Shown: piece after piece, positions 1-11,972 of the stretch
Numbering within the stretch: the stretch's first letter is position 1
Layout of the letters: each line of letters starts with the position of its first letter
Source of the DNA: Asterias rubens
Lineage: Eukaryota; Echinodermata; Asteroidea; Forcipulatida; Asteriidae
Direction of reading: 5' to 3'
NCBI RefSeq assembly: GCF_902459465.1
Contig: NC_047070.1
Coordinates: forward strand, 6,870,554 to 6,934,553
Length of the DNA stretch: 64,000 bases
The notes under the pieces: model-generated
Told to the model about the DNA's origin: nothing
The model's database searches: none
Seen by the model: the letters and a program-made list of their open reading frames with translations, nothing else
Translations under genes and position numbers: made by a program

Positions 1-151
1 TTGTTTTACTGTTTTCTCAAAAAGTAAAGCATTTCATGGAATAATATTTCAAGAGAAGTCTTTCACCACTACCTTCGGTAAACCCTGTAAGTTATTTGTT
101 AATCTGTGAACTTTTTTGTTTGTTTCTGTACCGAAAGGGTCCAATGGCTTT
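1..151 (-). mobile_element. MITE family B, truncated by the window edge
   Basis: The block ends in gtaccgaaagggtccaatgg followed by cttt, the reverse complement of the terminal repeat of the copy at 57693-58042. The arm about aaaaagtaaagcatttcatg is shared with 22869-23240 and 57693-58042. It is a non-autonomous inverted-repeat element in a TAPT1 intron. Confidence 0.65.
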
Positions 152-471
152 AAAATGGTTTCTCCTGGTAGCCCAAGAGTGTTTGGGGCGAACTTGCACA
201 AAGAAAATTGTTTCCAAAATTGTGTTGGGAAATGGATTTGCTTAGTTGCAGTGTAACGGCATAATTTTTAGATTTATAGGACTCTGGCCAGTGGCTCAGT
301 TGGTCTTTGAGCTCTGGTGTATCCTTTTGCAAATTGGCGTCATGTCTGGCTTTGTCTTTATCTCTTTTATTTATATTCCTAAGGTGTACACAGAATACAG
401 AGCAAGCTTGGCTTATGACATGGTGACAAGCAGAATGAAAACTGTGAGTATATCTCATAGGGTTATACATG

Positions 472-745
472 TATATAAGAACTAGAGGGCGCACTGGTGA
501 TGCTGCTTGCACAAACGCGACGGGACTGCAAGGAGACACGCGCGCCATTCTGTACGCGCGTTGAATATGAAGTGCACATTGGAATTTGTGTTTATTGAAC
601 GCTGACGCGATGCTGTTTTGTCAACTTACAAAATGGCCGCACAAACACACGCTGTGCGATGCCTGTTTTGTCAACTTAGAAAATGGCCGCCTGTGCGCAT
701 GCCGGGTCGAGTAAATAGGCCAGTGCGCCCTCTAGTTCTTATATA
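472..745. mobile_element. MITE with perfect 26-bp terminal inverted repeats
   Basis: Positions 472-497 (tatataagaactagagggcg...) and 720-745 (...cgccctctagttcttatata) are perfect reverse complements over 26 bp. The interior carries two copies of ttgtcaactta(c/g)aaaatggccgc. A 19-bp direct repeat (aaaactgtgagtatatctc) lies outside both ends at 438-456 and 747-765. No coding capacity. It lies in a TAPT1 intron. The ends in TATA would suit a TA-target element, but this is inference. Confidence 0.7.
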
Positions 746-1096
746 TAAAACTGTGAGTATATCTCCTGGTTATAAACCACAAGGCTTACCTAAACTTCAG
801 GAAAATTGAAATTGGTTCTGCCCCCATTCAAGACTGGCTTTTCTAATCAGAGTGTATATTATTCCCTGGTTTATTTCTTGGTGTTTAATATTAAAAAGTC
901 ATTCCCTTAAGGTGATCCCCTTGGTGCCACTTCACAGGTATTAATCCTCTGAGTTGCTTTGATGGAAATATCATCTAAACAAACAAACAATCACGAAAAC
1001 AAAACACTCTGACGAAGTTTATAAAGGAACGCAAATGAACACGATGAAGACGACTCGTTAACATGTCTCTCATGTCATTATTATTATTTGCTTCAG

Positions 1097-2267
1097 GCTT
1101 TCTCCGACCACTCCGATGTGGTTTCTCGTAGAATGGGGTTTATTCCATTGCCTTTAGCCTGCCTAGTGTATCGCATCGTCGGCCAGTCCTTCAAGATTCA
1201 TGGTACTACTGGAATGGTCCTCATCTTCCTTCTCTATCTTTGGTAAGTACCTAGCAACCAACATCTTCAACAGTGAGTTCATTCTTGTCAAATTAGTTTG
1301 TACTTCAGCTTACCGTAGTTTAATAATATAATAATAGAATCGAAGTCTTATATAGCGCATGTATCTACCAAACAAGGTACTCAAGACGCTGAGTATATAC
1401 AAACATTCAGAAAGATAGGTTATTGCAGTGATGAATTCTGAGACCCAACTATTTAGCACCTTATAAAGGTTTACAAGGTGCTACGGCGTATACAGCAGCC
1501 ACAGCCAAGAACACCGGGGCGAACCCCTTGCTCGTTTCAATAAGTGCACTGGGTTCATTTACCTGAGTTACACAACACATGGGACCAACGGCTTTACGTC
1601 CCATCCGAAGGACGAAGCAATGGTTAAGTGTCTTGCTTAAGGACACAAGTGTCACGGCTGGGGATTCGAACCCACACTCTGCTGATCAGAAATACCAGAG
1701 TTTGAATTTGGTGCTCTTAATAACCGCTCGTCCACGACACTACTCTTAGATCATTACTATTGTTGATGTAGGGCAATTGAAGTAACTGCTTTCTTTTTGG
1801 TTTTCTTCTGGTATAGTTTAACAGCCTTCAAAGTCCTGAACAGTATTCTATTGCTGGGTAAAGCCCGCCAGTACGTCAACGAAGCCAACATGGCTGACAT
1901 CTTACCACAACCAAAGAAACCTCAAACCCCACCGCCACGACATCAACCGCAGCAGCAGCAGCAGCAGCAACCTCCGCCATCTTCACCACCACCTCAACAG
2001 GAATCACCTGCGACATCATCATCAACAGCGGCAGCTGAGCCCTCTCATATAGCTCCTAAGGTTCCCTCGCCGATCAACTCACAGACTCTGCTGGTGTCGG
2101 ATAGCAGTGTCAATCTCCTTGCCAGCGGTCCTGATGTCGGTCCGCTCTCCCCAATGGAAACGAGTCAGTCGCTGAGTAAGGGCAGTGCCGCGAAAAATGC
2201 GCCCGATCGGAAGAGGACGCTGTCTGAGATCGACAGGTATACACTGTGTAGCAATCGCATCGTCTAA
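1097..2267 (+). CDS. TAPT1: TAPT1 C-terminal part (last two exons; 5' part lies outside the window)
   Basis: Two exons are visible: 1097-1242, after acceptor ...cttcag and before donor GTAAGTA, and 1817-2267, after acceptor ...ggtatag. They join in phase 2. The first encodes RRMGFIPLPLACLVYRIV and a hydrophobic segment ending near FLLYL. The second begins LTAFKVLNSILLLGKARQYV and ends RTLSEIDRYTLCSNRIV-stop, matching the conserved TAPT1 end (family form LLEIDRFTICGNRID). TAPT1 is a multi-pass membrane protein linked in vertebrates to axial patterning and primary cilium formation. Between the membrane part and the conserved tail lies a low-complexity linker of glutamines, prolines and serines (about 1950-2050), longer than I recall in vertebrates. 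Earlier exons must lie upstream of base 1. Identification is confident; the 3'UTR end is not defined. Confidence 0.9.
1322..1741 (-). mobile_element. tRNA-derived SINE, family S1 variant, reverse orientation
   Basis: Read on the minus strand, it starts with a class II tRNA-like head: A box near tggacgagcggtta, B box gggttcgaatcccc, then tgacacttgtgtccttaagc. It ends in gcgctatataagacttcg followed by an (ATT)n run. It fills most of the last TAPT1 intron. The body differs from the other S1 copies; related fragments lie at 16331-16580 and 39745-39900. Confidence 0.75.
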
Positions 2268-2639
2268 GACACAGGGACCTTTCTTTTGCATCATCAGGAT
2301 CCAATTTCATCAAGCGTTTTGTTTTTGTTTTTTTGCTTGGCACAAAGTTTCTTGCTTAGCGATGAACTCAGTCAACAGCAACTTGCCAACATGTTGGTTT
2401 TTTTTTTGAAGTAACTTTATGAAATTGGGTCCAGTTTTAGTGATTATTGGAACTGTATGGACAGCCATTGGTCATGAAAATATAAAAAAAAATTAACAAT
2501 GGATACAAAAATAACTGAAGTCACTAACAGTATATATTTGGTTTGCAGTAACGCCACGTGTGTATCTACTTGTTAGGTAGATCGTGTTCTTTTTAGAAAT
2601 CGTCTTCCTTTATATTCTACTATCACGTTGTAGATTTTT

Positions 2640-3070
2640 TGGAATCCGGGAGACTTTCCTACTACTGCAAAGTCTCCTGACGATTACTAGAACAAGCTAG
2701 TCGAAACGTTGAGACCAATTTGGAAGAGCTCACTCCATGGTAGTTATAATATTAATAATAATAATAACAATTAGGGCGCGCTATATCTGGCTGTAAAATC
2801 AATAATGAGAAGTCCCATCGATCCAATCAAGCGAAAGTAGTAGTCCCGGCCAATTTTCTACCTTCCGCCCAGGTAGTTACTTAAAAAGCAGGACAGTTCT
2901 TTTTAGAACTGAGAATTTCCCGAATTCTGAAAAAATACTACTCTGCGGTAGTAGAGAAGTCTCCAGAATTCTAATAAATCTACTCTGCGGTAGAATATAA
3001 AAGCAAGACAAGTTCTCAAAAGATCATAACCTACCCAGCAAGTAGATATACATGGTGTTACCAAAAACCA
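2640..3070 (+). repeat. Dispersed repeat with a conserved CGAAAC hairpin (copy 1)
   Basis: It shares a long stretch with 49084-49380: tctcctgacgattactagaa, a short stem closing with ctagtcgaaacgttgagacc, repeated ctactctgcggtagtaga-like segments, and a terminal catggtgttacc. It is interrupted by an (AAT)n run and about 90 unrelated bases near 2750-2840. Shorter relatives lie at 6145-6235, 6580-6690 and 36890-37010. The family was not identified. Confidence 0.6.
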
Positions 3071-4621
3071 AATTTACATTGATACCTCACCATGTAATGC
3101 CTCAAATCCCATATCACTTAACAGTAACATTCTAACACAAAATACTGTAAAGACAGAAATTTCTCAGACAAAGTTTTTTTTTAAAGGACCAAGATTTTTT
3201 ACTGTCAGCTGTCCATGCAGATCAATTTCTTTTTACATCAAAAGAAAGGTCAGCGGATTTTTTTTAAAGATGGTTTTAATCCAAAGAGTAAAACTTGTCT
3301 CCTAAAACTAAATTTTACAATTGTCTCTAAGAACTAAATTGTACGACACTTTATTGGTGTCCTAATTATTACTGGTCATAAAGTCCAAACATCGAAGTGA
3401 AATTTCAAGGAAGGTTCATGATGGAGGCACCAGTGGGCAATTGCCTCTTTGATCCCTTGCCTTGGTGATAAAAAGAAGCGAGGTGCGATGCCATGCATTT
3501 GATAGGACAGGGGATGTACTGACGTGGTAGGCTTCATTGTTCGATCTAGCAATACTCATGACCTTCCTCAAGAACTACTGAATGACTGAGTAGATGTTTG
3601 GAAAGATATTTGAAAAAATAAACTTCCAAGAAGATTGTTCGTACTTGAAATAACTTTTCATGCCAAATTTTGATAGTTAGAACGAGTTTATTCTTTCTGT
3701 GTTTTCCTCTGTAAACTGAAATTGATTGACCCGTTGGTTAAGACATCTGCTAAAAAGTGCAGGGGTCAGGGGTTCAAACCCCACCTGAGTAGTAGAGACC
3801 CTTTGCGCAACGCGCAGCAGGCATGTCTCCTGTCCGCCATTTTGGGTGCCAAAACGTGCACAAATGGAATGGACTCACTCAAAAAGGCAGAAATGGTAGA
3901 TGCGCATTGTTCTTAGGTGCATAAACACGTGTACAATCCTTTTGTGCACGTTTTTGAGACCCAAATGGAGGACAGCAGAAGGCGCAGGCAAGTGCGCTGG
4001 CCGTTTTGCAATGGATCTACATTCTATACCTGCAGGACTGGTCCTTAGTATAAAGTGTATATCACATCAAATATACTTTATATCAGAATATATACCAGTA
4101 TTAAGTATCAAGTTTAGTATCTTTGCTGTTTAATCGTTAAGGGTTTGATCCATGACAGGACAAACAAAAAACACAGACAAACAAAATCCTTGCTTGATCA
4201 TGAAAGTTTAAGAAAAGAAAAATGTTTATCTTGAACGAGAATGCCAACTTTTGTGAGCAAAGTGTCTTTTCTTTTTGTATTAAAATCAACAAAATCAAAT
4301 AGTTTTTCTTGATTGATGCTACGCATGATAAAATGTGACTCTGTGAAACTGTACTTGTACATTTTTTATGATGTAATTTATTATCAAATTTCCAGCTGAG
4401 TTTTTCTATAATATATTTAATTGTGTTTTTTAGGATCATACTTTAGTGCAAAGAAAAACATTTTTGTAAATATTAACAAATTAGGTGGTCAGGATGCGAT
4501 GTATTACTTTTTTCAGTGGGTAGTAAACTGCCTTTGTCATATTTTTTTGTGACTGAAATCTATTTCTGCTTTTGAATCAGAGTAACTTATAAAGTGCAGC
4601 TTTTGTAATGTTAATAGATGG

Positions 4622-4825
4622 AACTGCCTCTAGCTACCAGCCAATCCCAGTGGTCTACGTGGTGAGACACTGCTCTAGAATTGCAAAGGTCGTGGGTTTG
4701 AATCCCTCCCGAGTAATATGCCTGTAAACAAAAAATTCACAGAGCTCGGGAAAGTACTGAGTATACAGTGCTAACACACATCGGTTTATATGGGTAAAAC
4801 CAAACTTAATATTTTGTAATGTTGA
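4622..4825 (+). mobile_element. tRNA-derived SINE, family S2
   Basis: The head reads ggtctacgtggtgagacact (A-box region), then a B box ggtttgaatccctcc, followed by gagtaatatgcctgt and a body ending acacatcggtttatatgggt plus aaaaccaaa. The same order of blocks recurs at 7987-8270, 20835-21026, 21060-21265 and 54600-54860, and on the minus strand at 10740-11092. Confidence 0.8.
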
Positions 4826-4850
4826 CAAGCTGCTGCCACTGGTATGCTTA

Positions 4851-5025
4851 GGACCCGTTCATACTTTGCGAATGCAAATACGAAGCGAAATTTGACGTTA
4901 CAGGGCTTTTTTGCAGCAAATGTACTTCAGGAGTTGAGCACAAGTCAACTGTTGGGAATAACTCATTGCGAATTTGTGGCGTCAAAATTCGTTTCGCACT
5001 TGCAGAATGTATGAACCGGGCTTTA
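4851..5025. mobile_element. Short MITE with inverted repeats
   Basis: The left end ggacccgttcatactttgcg and the right end gaatgtatgaaccgggct are inverted repeats that extend inward through gaagcgaaatttgacgt and gacgtcaaaattcg-type arms. No coding capacity. Confidence 0.65.
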
Positions 5026-6214
5026 TATGTGTACTCTCTTTAAATATAACTTTGGTACAGTAAATGTACTAATGTGAAAGGAGGGGGGCTATACAAGAGA
5101 TGCTCCCTTTAAGGTGTTAATTGTTACTTCGCTCATAAACATGAGCCATTTTGTTTTTTGTTTTTCCACTTAGTTTACTTCTGAATCCCTTTTTGTTTTG
5201 GTTTTTGGTTTCTGAGTATTTTTGCAGAGATTTGCTGTTTGCTATCATGCTTTGATGGAATTAAGGTTGAAAAAGTGGCGTGTTGTGGAATCTTAGGGGT
5301 TGGCTTGGATTTTTAACTGTTTATATTATAGAACTTGGAGATCATCTTTCAAACTGTTGATTATATTTCATGCAATGAAGACTGAAATGGAAGTAGGAAT
5401 AAATGTTAGTAGCTACATGTGTTCCAATGACAAGGGCCCAATTTCATAGAGCTGCTTTTTAAGCACAAAAAGTAGAACTGCAACGGAAATATGCTTACCA
5501 GAATAAAGGTCACCGGCCATTTTTAAATGTATTCTAATCTGTTTTTGCTAAGCAGAAAACAGTTAAACTGATTACTCAACTCCTCAAACTGGGACTTGAG
5601 TTCAAGTTTCTCAATGCAGGGGAGTGAGAGCTGCAAAGAAATATGAAATCTTGTGCTACCTAAAAAGTACTGACGGACACCCCCACCTAAAAAAAAGTGA
5701 CAATGTCTCTCTGTTATGTTTTATCAGATAATATTTTAACAAGACTAACTTCAAGTAGTTTTTGTCATTAAGAAAAGATTCTTATGGAAAATTTCTTTGT
5801 TTTATTAAATAAAGTGCCCTGTGCTTAGCACTTAACAATTATGCTTACCAGAGTAAGGTCACCAACCAAACTACCATGACACAAGTACAATTTGTGACTA
5901 GTATCCTGCTCATTTCTGCTTGGCAGACAATTGTTAAATTGCTTGTGTGTCACCCAACTTTCATTGATACAAGAGGCTTTAAAAGTTTGTACATTTTAAG
6001 TTGGCAACATTTATGTTTGAATTGTTTGTTGATGGTTGTCTTTAAAAAAAAAAATGGCTCTTGATTTTGGGATGATCCATTTCATCATGAAAATGTTCAC
6101 AATTTTAATTCTGTTTTGCTGTATGATGATTTTACTGTATGAAGACACTCAGAGCACACTGATCGAAACGTTGGGCAGTACAAACTGGCTCTTCTCGGAG
6201 GTTCCACTACTCTT

Positions 6215-6517
6215 AAAGGATTTGGGTACTTTGGGTACTTAAAATATTAGTTGCTACAGTGTTGTAGTTTTTGAGAAATGAATAAAACAATGTCATGAAA
6301 ATACGTTGCTACATGCTAAAAAAAATTTTGTCTCATGATCACTGAGACGAAAAATAATTTCATGACATTGTTTTTCTCATTTCTCAAAGACTACAGCACC
6401 TCAGCAAGTTATATTTTCAGGGAAGCTTTCTACTATCATTATCTTCAAACTGTGTAAGTTTAGTGTAAATCTGTGGACATTGTGTTGTTTGTCCTACAAA
6501 AAGTACATAGACCCTTT
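6215..6517. mobile_element. MITE family C
   Basis: Starts aaaggatttgggtacttt and ends aaaagtacatagacccttt. The inner arms (ctacagcacctcagcaagt and its complement; aaacaatgtcatgaaaatac) are inverted copies of each other. Further copies lie at 11777-11972 and 39176-39507. Non-coding. Confidence 0.75.
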
Positions 6518-6579
6518 ATGAACGAGATTTGTTTACATGTTTCACAGCAAACCTTACTTACTAAGTATTTTCCACATTC

Positions 6580-6690
6580 TCCAGAAGACGGTCAGAGGAC
6601 ACCGACCGAAACATTGAGCAGTATAAATCGGCTCTTCTCAGAGCCACTATTTCTCTTTTTGACATGGTGTCTCCGCAAACCTTACTTATG
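6580..6690 (+). repeat. CGAAAC hairpin repeat (copy 3), with copy 2 at 6145-6235
   Basis: ccagaagacggtcagaggac is followed by accgaccgaaacattgagca, forming a short GGTC/GACC stem, then ggctcttctcagagcc and catggtgtctccgcaaacc. The nearby block at 6145-6235 has gaagacactcagagcacact, then gatcgaaacgttgggcagta and ggctcttctcgga. Same family as 2640-3070. Confidence 0.55.
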
Positions 6691-7986
6691 TATGCATTTT
6701 ACAAACAATGTGCAAGAGGTGTATACACCCCTGAACTCTGATGCGAAATTTGTCTCAACGTTAACCCTCCGACTACTCCATAACATGTGACAGAGAGTTG
6801 ACCAGCCTGACCAGCCAAAACCACCCAACTGCATAGGTTTTGAAACGCCTGTCTATGTAACGGGTGTTAATGGGTGTTAAGCAGTTTAAGCTTGCAGTAC
6901 GGTGATTTGAGGTTAACTATGTCTTTAAGACAATCTCCCATTTTGTGTAGTGGTTTTTGTTTACAAGATTCATGTGTTTGGAGCAGACTGATGACAAAAA
7001 CAATAAAATATTAAACGAAATGAAAACTCTTTTTTAGTGACTGAACTTTAGTCTGGACACCCTTGGTTTGAATGAATATTTATATGAAATCCCAATTTTA
7101 TACAGCTGCTTACACACTGCCAGCTAAACGTAAATGAAGGATATCAGTCACAAACTGTACATATAACATGGTTGTTTAGCTGGTAACCTAATTCTGGTAA
7201 GCATAATTTTGTTATGCTTAGTTACTTTTTGTGCTCAGGCAGCTCCAATAAATTTGGCATTAATGTGGACTTTTCTCCAGAATAAGGTTACCATAGCCAA
7301 AAAAGCATTGCACATGTTCCGTTTTTAACTAGTATCCTGCTTATTTTTGCTTAGCGCTAATTTTTTTAAAGCAATTTGTATTGCTGAACACATTTCTGCT
7401 TGGCACCATTTAGCAGGAAACCAGTCACAACTTGTACATACAAAATTGTATTTTGCTGGTAATCTATTTTTGCTAACCAACATTTGTTTTGTGCTTAGCT
7501 ATTTGTTGTGCTTATAAGCAGCTCTTTGAAATTGGGCCCAGGTCAGTGACATGTGGAGATGTCATGAGAACAAATTTATTTCTTTGATTGATAATCAAAC
7601 TTAATGCCAATGCACATTGAACCATCTCATGCAAGCTACATTCTTTTGGTAACAGTCCCATGGACTGTGTGTAATCCCCTTTGTTAAGTTACATCATTCA
7701 CTTGGTGCTTGGCCCAGTTATGAACAAAGTCTCTTTATTCAGCAACATTTCTTGAGGTCCTTAGTTTTATAGTGCAGAGAAAGCTTGGCTATTTGGTTGA
7801 GTTGGCTTTTTGGGTGTGTACAAGCAACATCATGTGTGTGGAGGGCTGAAGCTAGGCTCAGCACATTGGTTGGATGGGAGTCATTCTTATACATGTATGT
7901 ACACTGCATGCTGGTGCCAAAACTGAGTAAGTTACTTTGAATTATTTGGAGAGTTCTTTCTTCTCAGTATATTAATTCACTTGCAT

Positions 7987-8270
7987 TGCAGCAGTCTCGG
8001 GCAATCCTGGTGGTCTATAATTGCATATAGGTTGTGGGCTCGAATCCCACCTGAGTAATATGCCTGTGATTTGTTTTAAAGGCAGTGGACACTATTGGTA
8101 ATTGCTCAAATTAATTGTAAGCATAAAACCTTACTTGGTAACGAGTTATAGGGAGAGGTTGACAAAGTACTGATACACAGGGCTCGCACACATCAGTGTC
8201 AGCATACTCTTCGGTGTGAGGGTAAAACAAAACATGTATATTCTTTATCCCTGATGCAAATTTTGATCGT
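7987..8270 (+). mobile_element. SINE family S2, interrupted by a family A MITE fragment
   Basis: The SINE head (cagtctcgggcaatcctgg, ggtctataattgc, B-box-like ggctcgaatcccacc, gagtaatatgcctgtgattt) is split at about 8075 by a family A end (aaaggcagtggacactattg). The SINE resumes with caaagtactgatacacaggg and acacatcagtgt. The nesting order is SINE first, MITE second. Confidence 0.7.
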
Positions 8271-8590
8271 TGAAAGTAATTATTTCATACCCAGCTTTTT
8301 TGCCTAAATTCTAGTCCGCACCAGCCACATATGAACCAAGATTTTGCTAGCCAAAATAAACAATTATCACAATAAACTACAGCAACAGGTGGAGGCCAAG
8401 ACCCTTATTAACAAACAAAAATAATGGTAGCTAATCCAAAATGTATGGTAAATTTACAGAGGAAAACCTATTTGTAGAGTCCTCATGTGGCTGGTGCAGA
8501 CTAGAATTTAGGCAAAATAACTGGGTATGAAATAATTACTTTACAAGATCAAAATTTGCATCAGGGATAAAGAAAATTCATTGTTCTGGT
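8228..8590. repeat. Large foldback (inverted repeat)
   Basis: The left arm, about 8236-8330 (tctttatccctgatgcaaat ... ctagtccgcaccagccacat), pairs with the right arm, about 8483-8577 (atgtggctggtgcagactag ... atttgcatcagggataaaga), with a few mismatches. The spacer of about 150 bp holds no gene. Its left arm uses the tail sequence of the adjacent S2 SINE. Confidence 0.7.
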
Positions 8591-9275
8591 TTAGTTTTAT
8601 GCGCCCCGACTTCGCAACAATTTCATAAGAATTCAGGATGAACTGAAAATTCTCTCTAAAACAAAATGTACAGACCACACATTTTTGTAGAGAGAATTTA
8701 TTTTCAAAGTGTAAAGTCATATCAAATGTTTTTTGGATTTTGTTTTAAAAATTGCACTTGAAGGGTATCAAACACAGTGGCATTTTACACAATTTTACCG
8801 TGAGGTTAAAGGATTGAAACCTCTTTTCAATTGTCATCGGCTTTTGGAAAATGAGTGGATCAGAAAACTGAATTTGATCTCAGCGCCCTTTTTAAAGAAC
8901 CCAGTATCATAAGGCGATTGCCCTGGTGTTTCTTCAATGGTTTGTCTGCAAATCAGTCCTTGTATTCAAGTTGAAGCTTTGTAAACCCTGGAGAAGACAC
9001 TTCAGAAGAACCTAAAAAAAAGGTTGTTAGCAGTTTGTATGTATTTAATAAAATTGCCAAAATTGCATATTTTGAGCTCCTGGTAAATGAAGTTTATTGA
9101 TCTAGAGTCGTCTCCAAAGTAATTGTTGGCAAAAATATTATATTTTCTAGAACATTTTTTTTCGTAGATTTCATTTTTTTTTTATATAACTTATACGATT
9201 ATTACAAGTATGAAATGGCAATTAACAGCCCTATAGCACTGAGCAGACGTACGTTCACACACACACACACACAGT

Positions 9276-9560
9276 GTCACCTTGGTCAAGTGGTTGAACT
9301 GCAGGACTTGCAATCACAAGGTTGTGGGTTCAAATCCATTGTCGTCTAGTAACTGAATTACAATTTCTTGATTAGTGTAACTTATAATTATAAGTCGAGT
9401 GATTAGACTGCAGGACTTGTTATCACAAGGTTGTGGGTTCGAATCCAGCCAAGCTAATCGCTGATTTCACAATGATTAGAATAATTATTGTCGTCTAGTC
9501 ACTGTATCACAATTTTGTTATTAGTGCAACTCATAATCATAAAATTTGATTAGATGTTAA
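9276..9560 (+). mobile_element. Two adjacent SINE heads, family S3
   Basis: Two tRNA-like heads lie about 110 bp apart. The first has tcaccttggtcaagtggttg, aactgcaggacttgcaatca and the B box gggttcaaatcc. The second has aagtcgagtgattagactgc and gggttcgaatcc. Both are followed by attgtcgtctag and a tail with caattt and cataat motifs. A third copy is at 57526-57690. Confidence 0.7.
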
Positions 9561-10739
9561 TCCAATGTTTGTATGAGAGAGATTGGCTTTTGTCAGCTTG
9601 GCTTTTATATTCCCCTTGTATGAGCTGTGATCAAGTTCCCTTATTGGAAAACTCATCTAGACAAAAACAAAACAAAAAAATTTAGAAATTAAAAAACTCT
9701 AAAAAATATGGAGTTAGCCAGAGGGTCAAGTCTTTTAGCAGGTTGGTCAAGTGCTTTCTTTCCTTGTACATGTATTTCACATTCGTGGACCTTGCTTTGA
9801 ATTCTTAAGCATGAAAATAACTTCCTTATTTTACACATGTTACTGGCATTTAGCTGCTGTTTATTTAGCACAACAATTTAGTGCAGTCTTGGCAGGCAAT
9901 CTGATTTTTCTAAGCAGTTATTTTTTAGCTTAAGCAATTTATTTGCTTTAGCAACACTATGAAAATTGGGCCCAGAGCCTGGCATGTGGATTTTTTTGGT
10001 TTTTTTTAGTCCTGTTCTTATTAAACATTGTTTTTCCCCATGGGGGGTTTTCCTCCAACATTTATAAACGAACATTTCTCAATCATCTCATTTTGTCATT
10101 GGCGCTTGCACAGTTCGATGTGTTATGACAAAAAAAACATTCTCATTTTGGAAAGTCTAAAGTATTTATTTCATTGAATTGTTTTTACCCATGTGAAGTC
10201 TTTTTATTTTTATGTAAAAAAAAGTTGCAAGTGTGCCCTAATAGCCCAGCTAGTTTTCAATTTACAGATGATATCCGACTACACCTTTCCAGAATCAAGC
10301 TTGCCAAAACAAAGCTACAAAACACCTCGGAACGGCAAACACAACACCACAGACTTAACAAGACACAACTTACAATCATTTCATAATTTATTTTACTATG
10401 GGAGGTACAAGAAAACAAGCTTCTAGGAACTTGTACAATTCATACTAAAAACTCGTAGACAAACATAAAATATTTCACTTCAACTATTTCTCTTTTTTTT
10501 CTTCAATAAACTTTAAGTATTGCAACCAATAATTTAGTTCAATTTATTTCACAGTCAGTCAGTGGAGGTAATATGAAATCCCTAATTTCTTCATGTTAAT
10601 AATTATTTTAATAGTTTGTTATTCTTAACAGATAGAAAGACAAAATAGATTATACAAATTGTGTACTACATCTTTTTGGCTATGATACATGTATATCAGA
10701 CGTTTTGGGAAGAGTACAGTTTTTAAATTTGCCTCGGGA

Positions 10740-11092
10740 TGAAGAATATTCATTTTGGTTTTTACTCATATACACCGATGTGTGTGTCCGAGTTATGTGA
10801 ACAAAATCACAGGCATATTTCTCGGGTTGGATTCCCCCACGAGCGTTAGCGTGAAGAACCGGTCCGTTATTAAAGTAGGGCCGAGGGGGGCTGCGGGGCT
10901 CTCGCCCGGCTGCGGTGGGGGCCCGGCACGGGGCCCCGACTTGGTGGAAAGACGGTGTTCTGGGTGCACGGCAAAGTGCAGAGTAGGAGGCAACCGTCGG
11001 AGAGGTGGCTCGTGGGGACCGTCAAACCCATGACCTCTGCAATTCTAGAGCAATGTCAAACCAACTGGTAACAAACATCGGTGTTTTGGGGT
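10740..11092 (-). mobile_element. SINE family S2 (reverse) split by a GC-rich insert
   Basis: On the minus strand the SINE head (ctctagaattgcagaggtca then tgggtttga) stops inside its B box. It resumes 188 bp later with aatccaacccgagaaatatg and cctgtgattttgttcacat, then the usual tail with catcggtgtata. The interrupting block is annotated separately. Confidence 0.7.
10834..11021. mobile_element. GC-rich 188-bp insert with 10-bp inverted ends
   Basis: This block is strongly GC-rich (for example gggccgaggggggctgcggg) in an AT-rich region. Just inside its edges lie ccccacgagc (10836-10845) and gctcgtgggg (about 11008-11017), exact inverted repeats. It lies within the B box of an S2 SINE, so it arrived after the SINE. 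No family was recognised. Open frames on both strands reflect GC bias and are not taken as genes. Confidence 0.55.
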
Positions 11093-11391
11093 AAAACCAA
11101 AATGAATAATATTTGTATACAATATTTTCAAGGTCCACCCACAGTTCGCACAGTCAGTCTTCAGTTTTCTGAAGTTGGCACATAAACTGGAGCAAAAAGT
11201 GTCGGGGGCTTTGAGATGTCTTTATGGCTTGAAAAAGTACCTTTTTAAAAATAAATACATATTAATTATATTTTATTTATTTATTTGATCATTTGCATCA
11301 CACTCGATACAAACAAATCGCACACAAGCAAACGGGCGTCCCGAAGTAATTCAATACTCGGGTTTTAACTCATGTGTAAATACAAGTTAAT

Positions 11392-11520
11392 GGATGGATT
11401 TCACAAAGAGTTAAGATTAATCTTATCTCGAGTTAGGACAAGGGGACAAGTTACTCGTCCTGACTTAGGACTAGCCATAAGTTTTTAATAACTTGGACTA
11501 GTCCTAAGTGAAATCGACCC
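11392..11520. mobile_element. MITE family E
   Basis: The left end ggatttcacaaagagttaag and right end ctaagtgaaatcgaccc are inverted repeats, with internal actagtcctaagt-type palindromic arms. A sister copy is at 18836-18977 and a fragment is at about 59050-59140. Confidence 0.65.
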
Positions 11521-11776
11521 AAATTAGCTTAGGTAAAGCACATATTTTTCTGGAAAATTTTTCTAACAAGTATTATTTAAAATATTCTCTACTGCCTTCA
11601 ACATAGACTAAGCCTTGCACAGCATCTTTTCACGCATTGATTGAAGCATGACGACTGGTATTGGACTCTCTGTCATACTGATAAGGAAATTCTAAGGATT
11701 TTTTCTTTCTCTCAAACATTTTTACAAAACAAAATCCCTTATGACTATGGAAGTGCAGCGTAATGTTAACATGGTT

Positions 11777-11972
11777 AAAGGATTTGGGTATTTTTTGTAA
11801 GAAAACCACAAAACACAATGTCAACAACTATTTTTGTCTACTCAAAAACTACAACACCTCAGCAAGTAATATTTTAAGGGAAGCCTTCTACCATCATTAT
11901 CTTCAAAACTGTGTAAGTTTGATGTAAATCTGTGGACACCTGTTTTGTGTTACAAAAAGTAACCAAACCCTT
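11777..11972. mobile_element. MITE family C, internally deleted copy
   Basis: Starts aaaggatttgggtatttttt and ends caaaaagtaaccaaaccctt. It is shorter than 6215-6517 because most of the left arm is missing. Confidence 0.65.

Noticed and set aside
2110-2343. Minus-strand open frames opposite the TAPT1 last exon
   Set aside because: Mirror frames of genuine TAPT1 coding sequence.
2676-2720. Active hammerhead ribozyme
   Set aside because: The CTGACGA...GAAAC layout is similar, but an extra base sits between the core and stem II and the cleavage strand could not be identified; kept only as a structured repeat.
10250-10375. FTDDIRLHLS-like stretch as a reverse transcriptase core
   Set aside because: It resembles the YADD box of a LINE, but the flanking residues do not continue as a reverse transcriptase; too short to support.
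10755-11033. GC-rich open frames on both strands
   Set aside because: Stop codons are rare in GC-rich sequence; the frames span the border between the insert and a SINE and have no recognisable protein.
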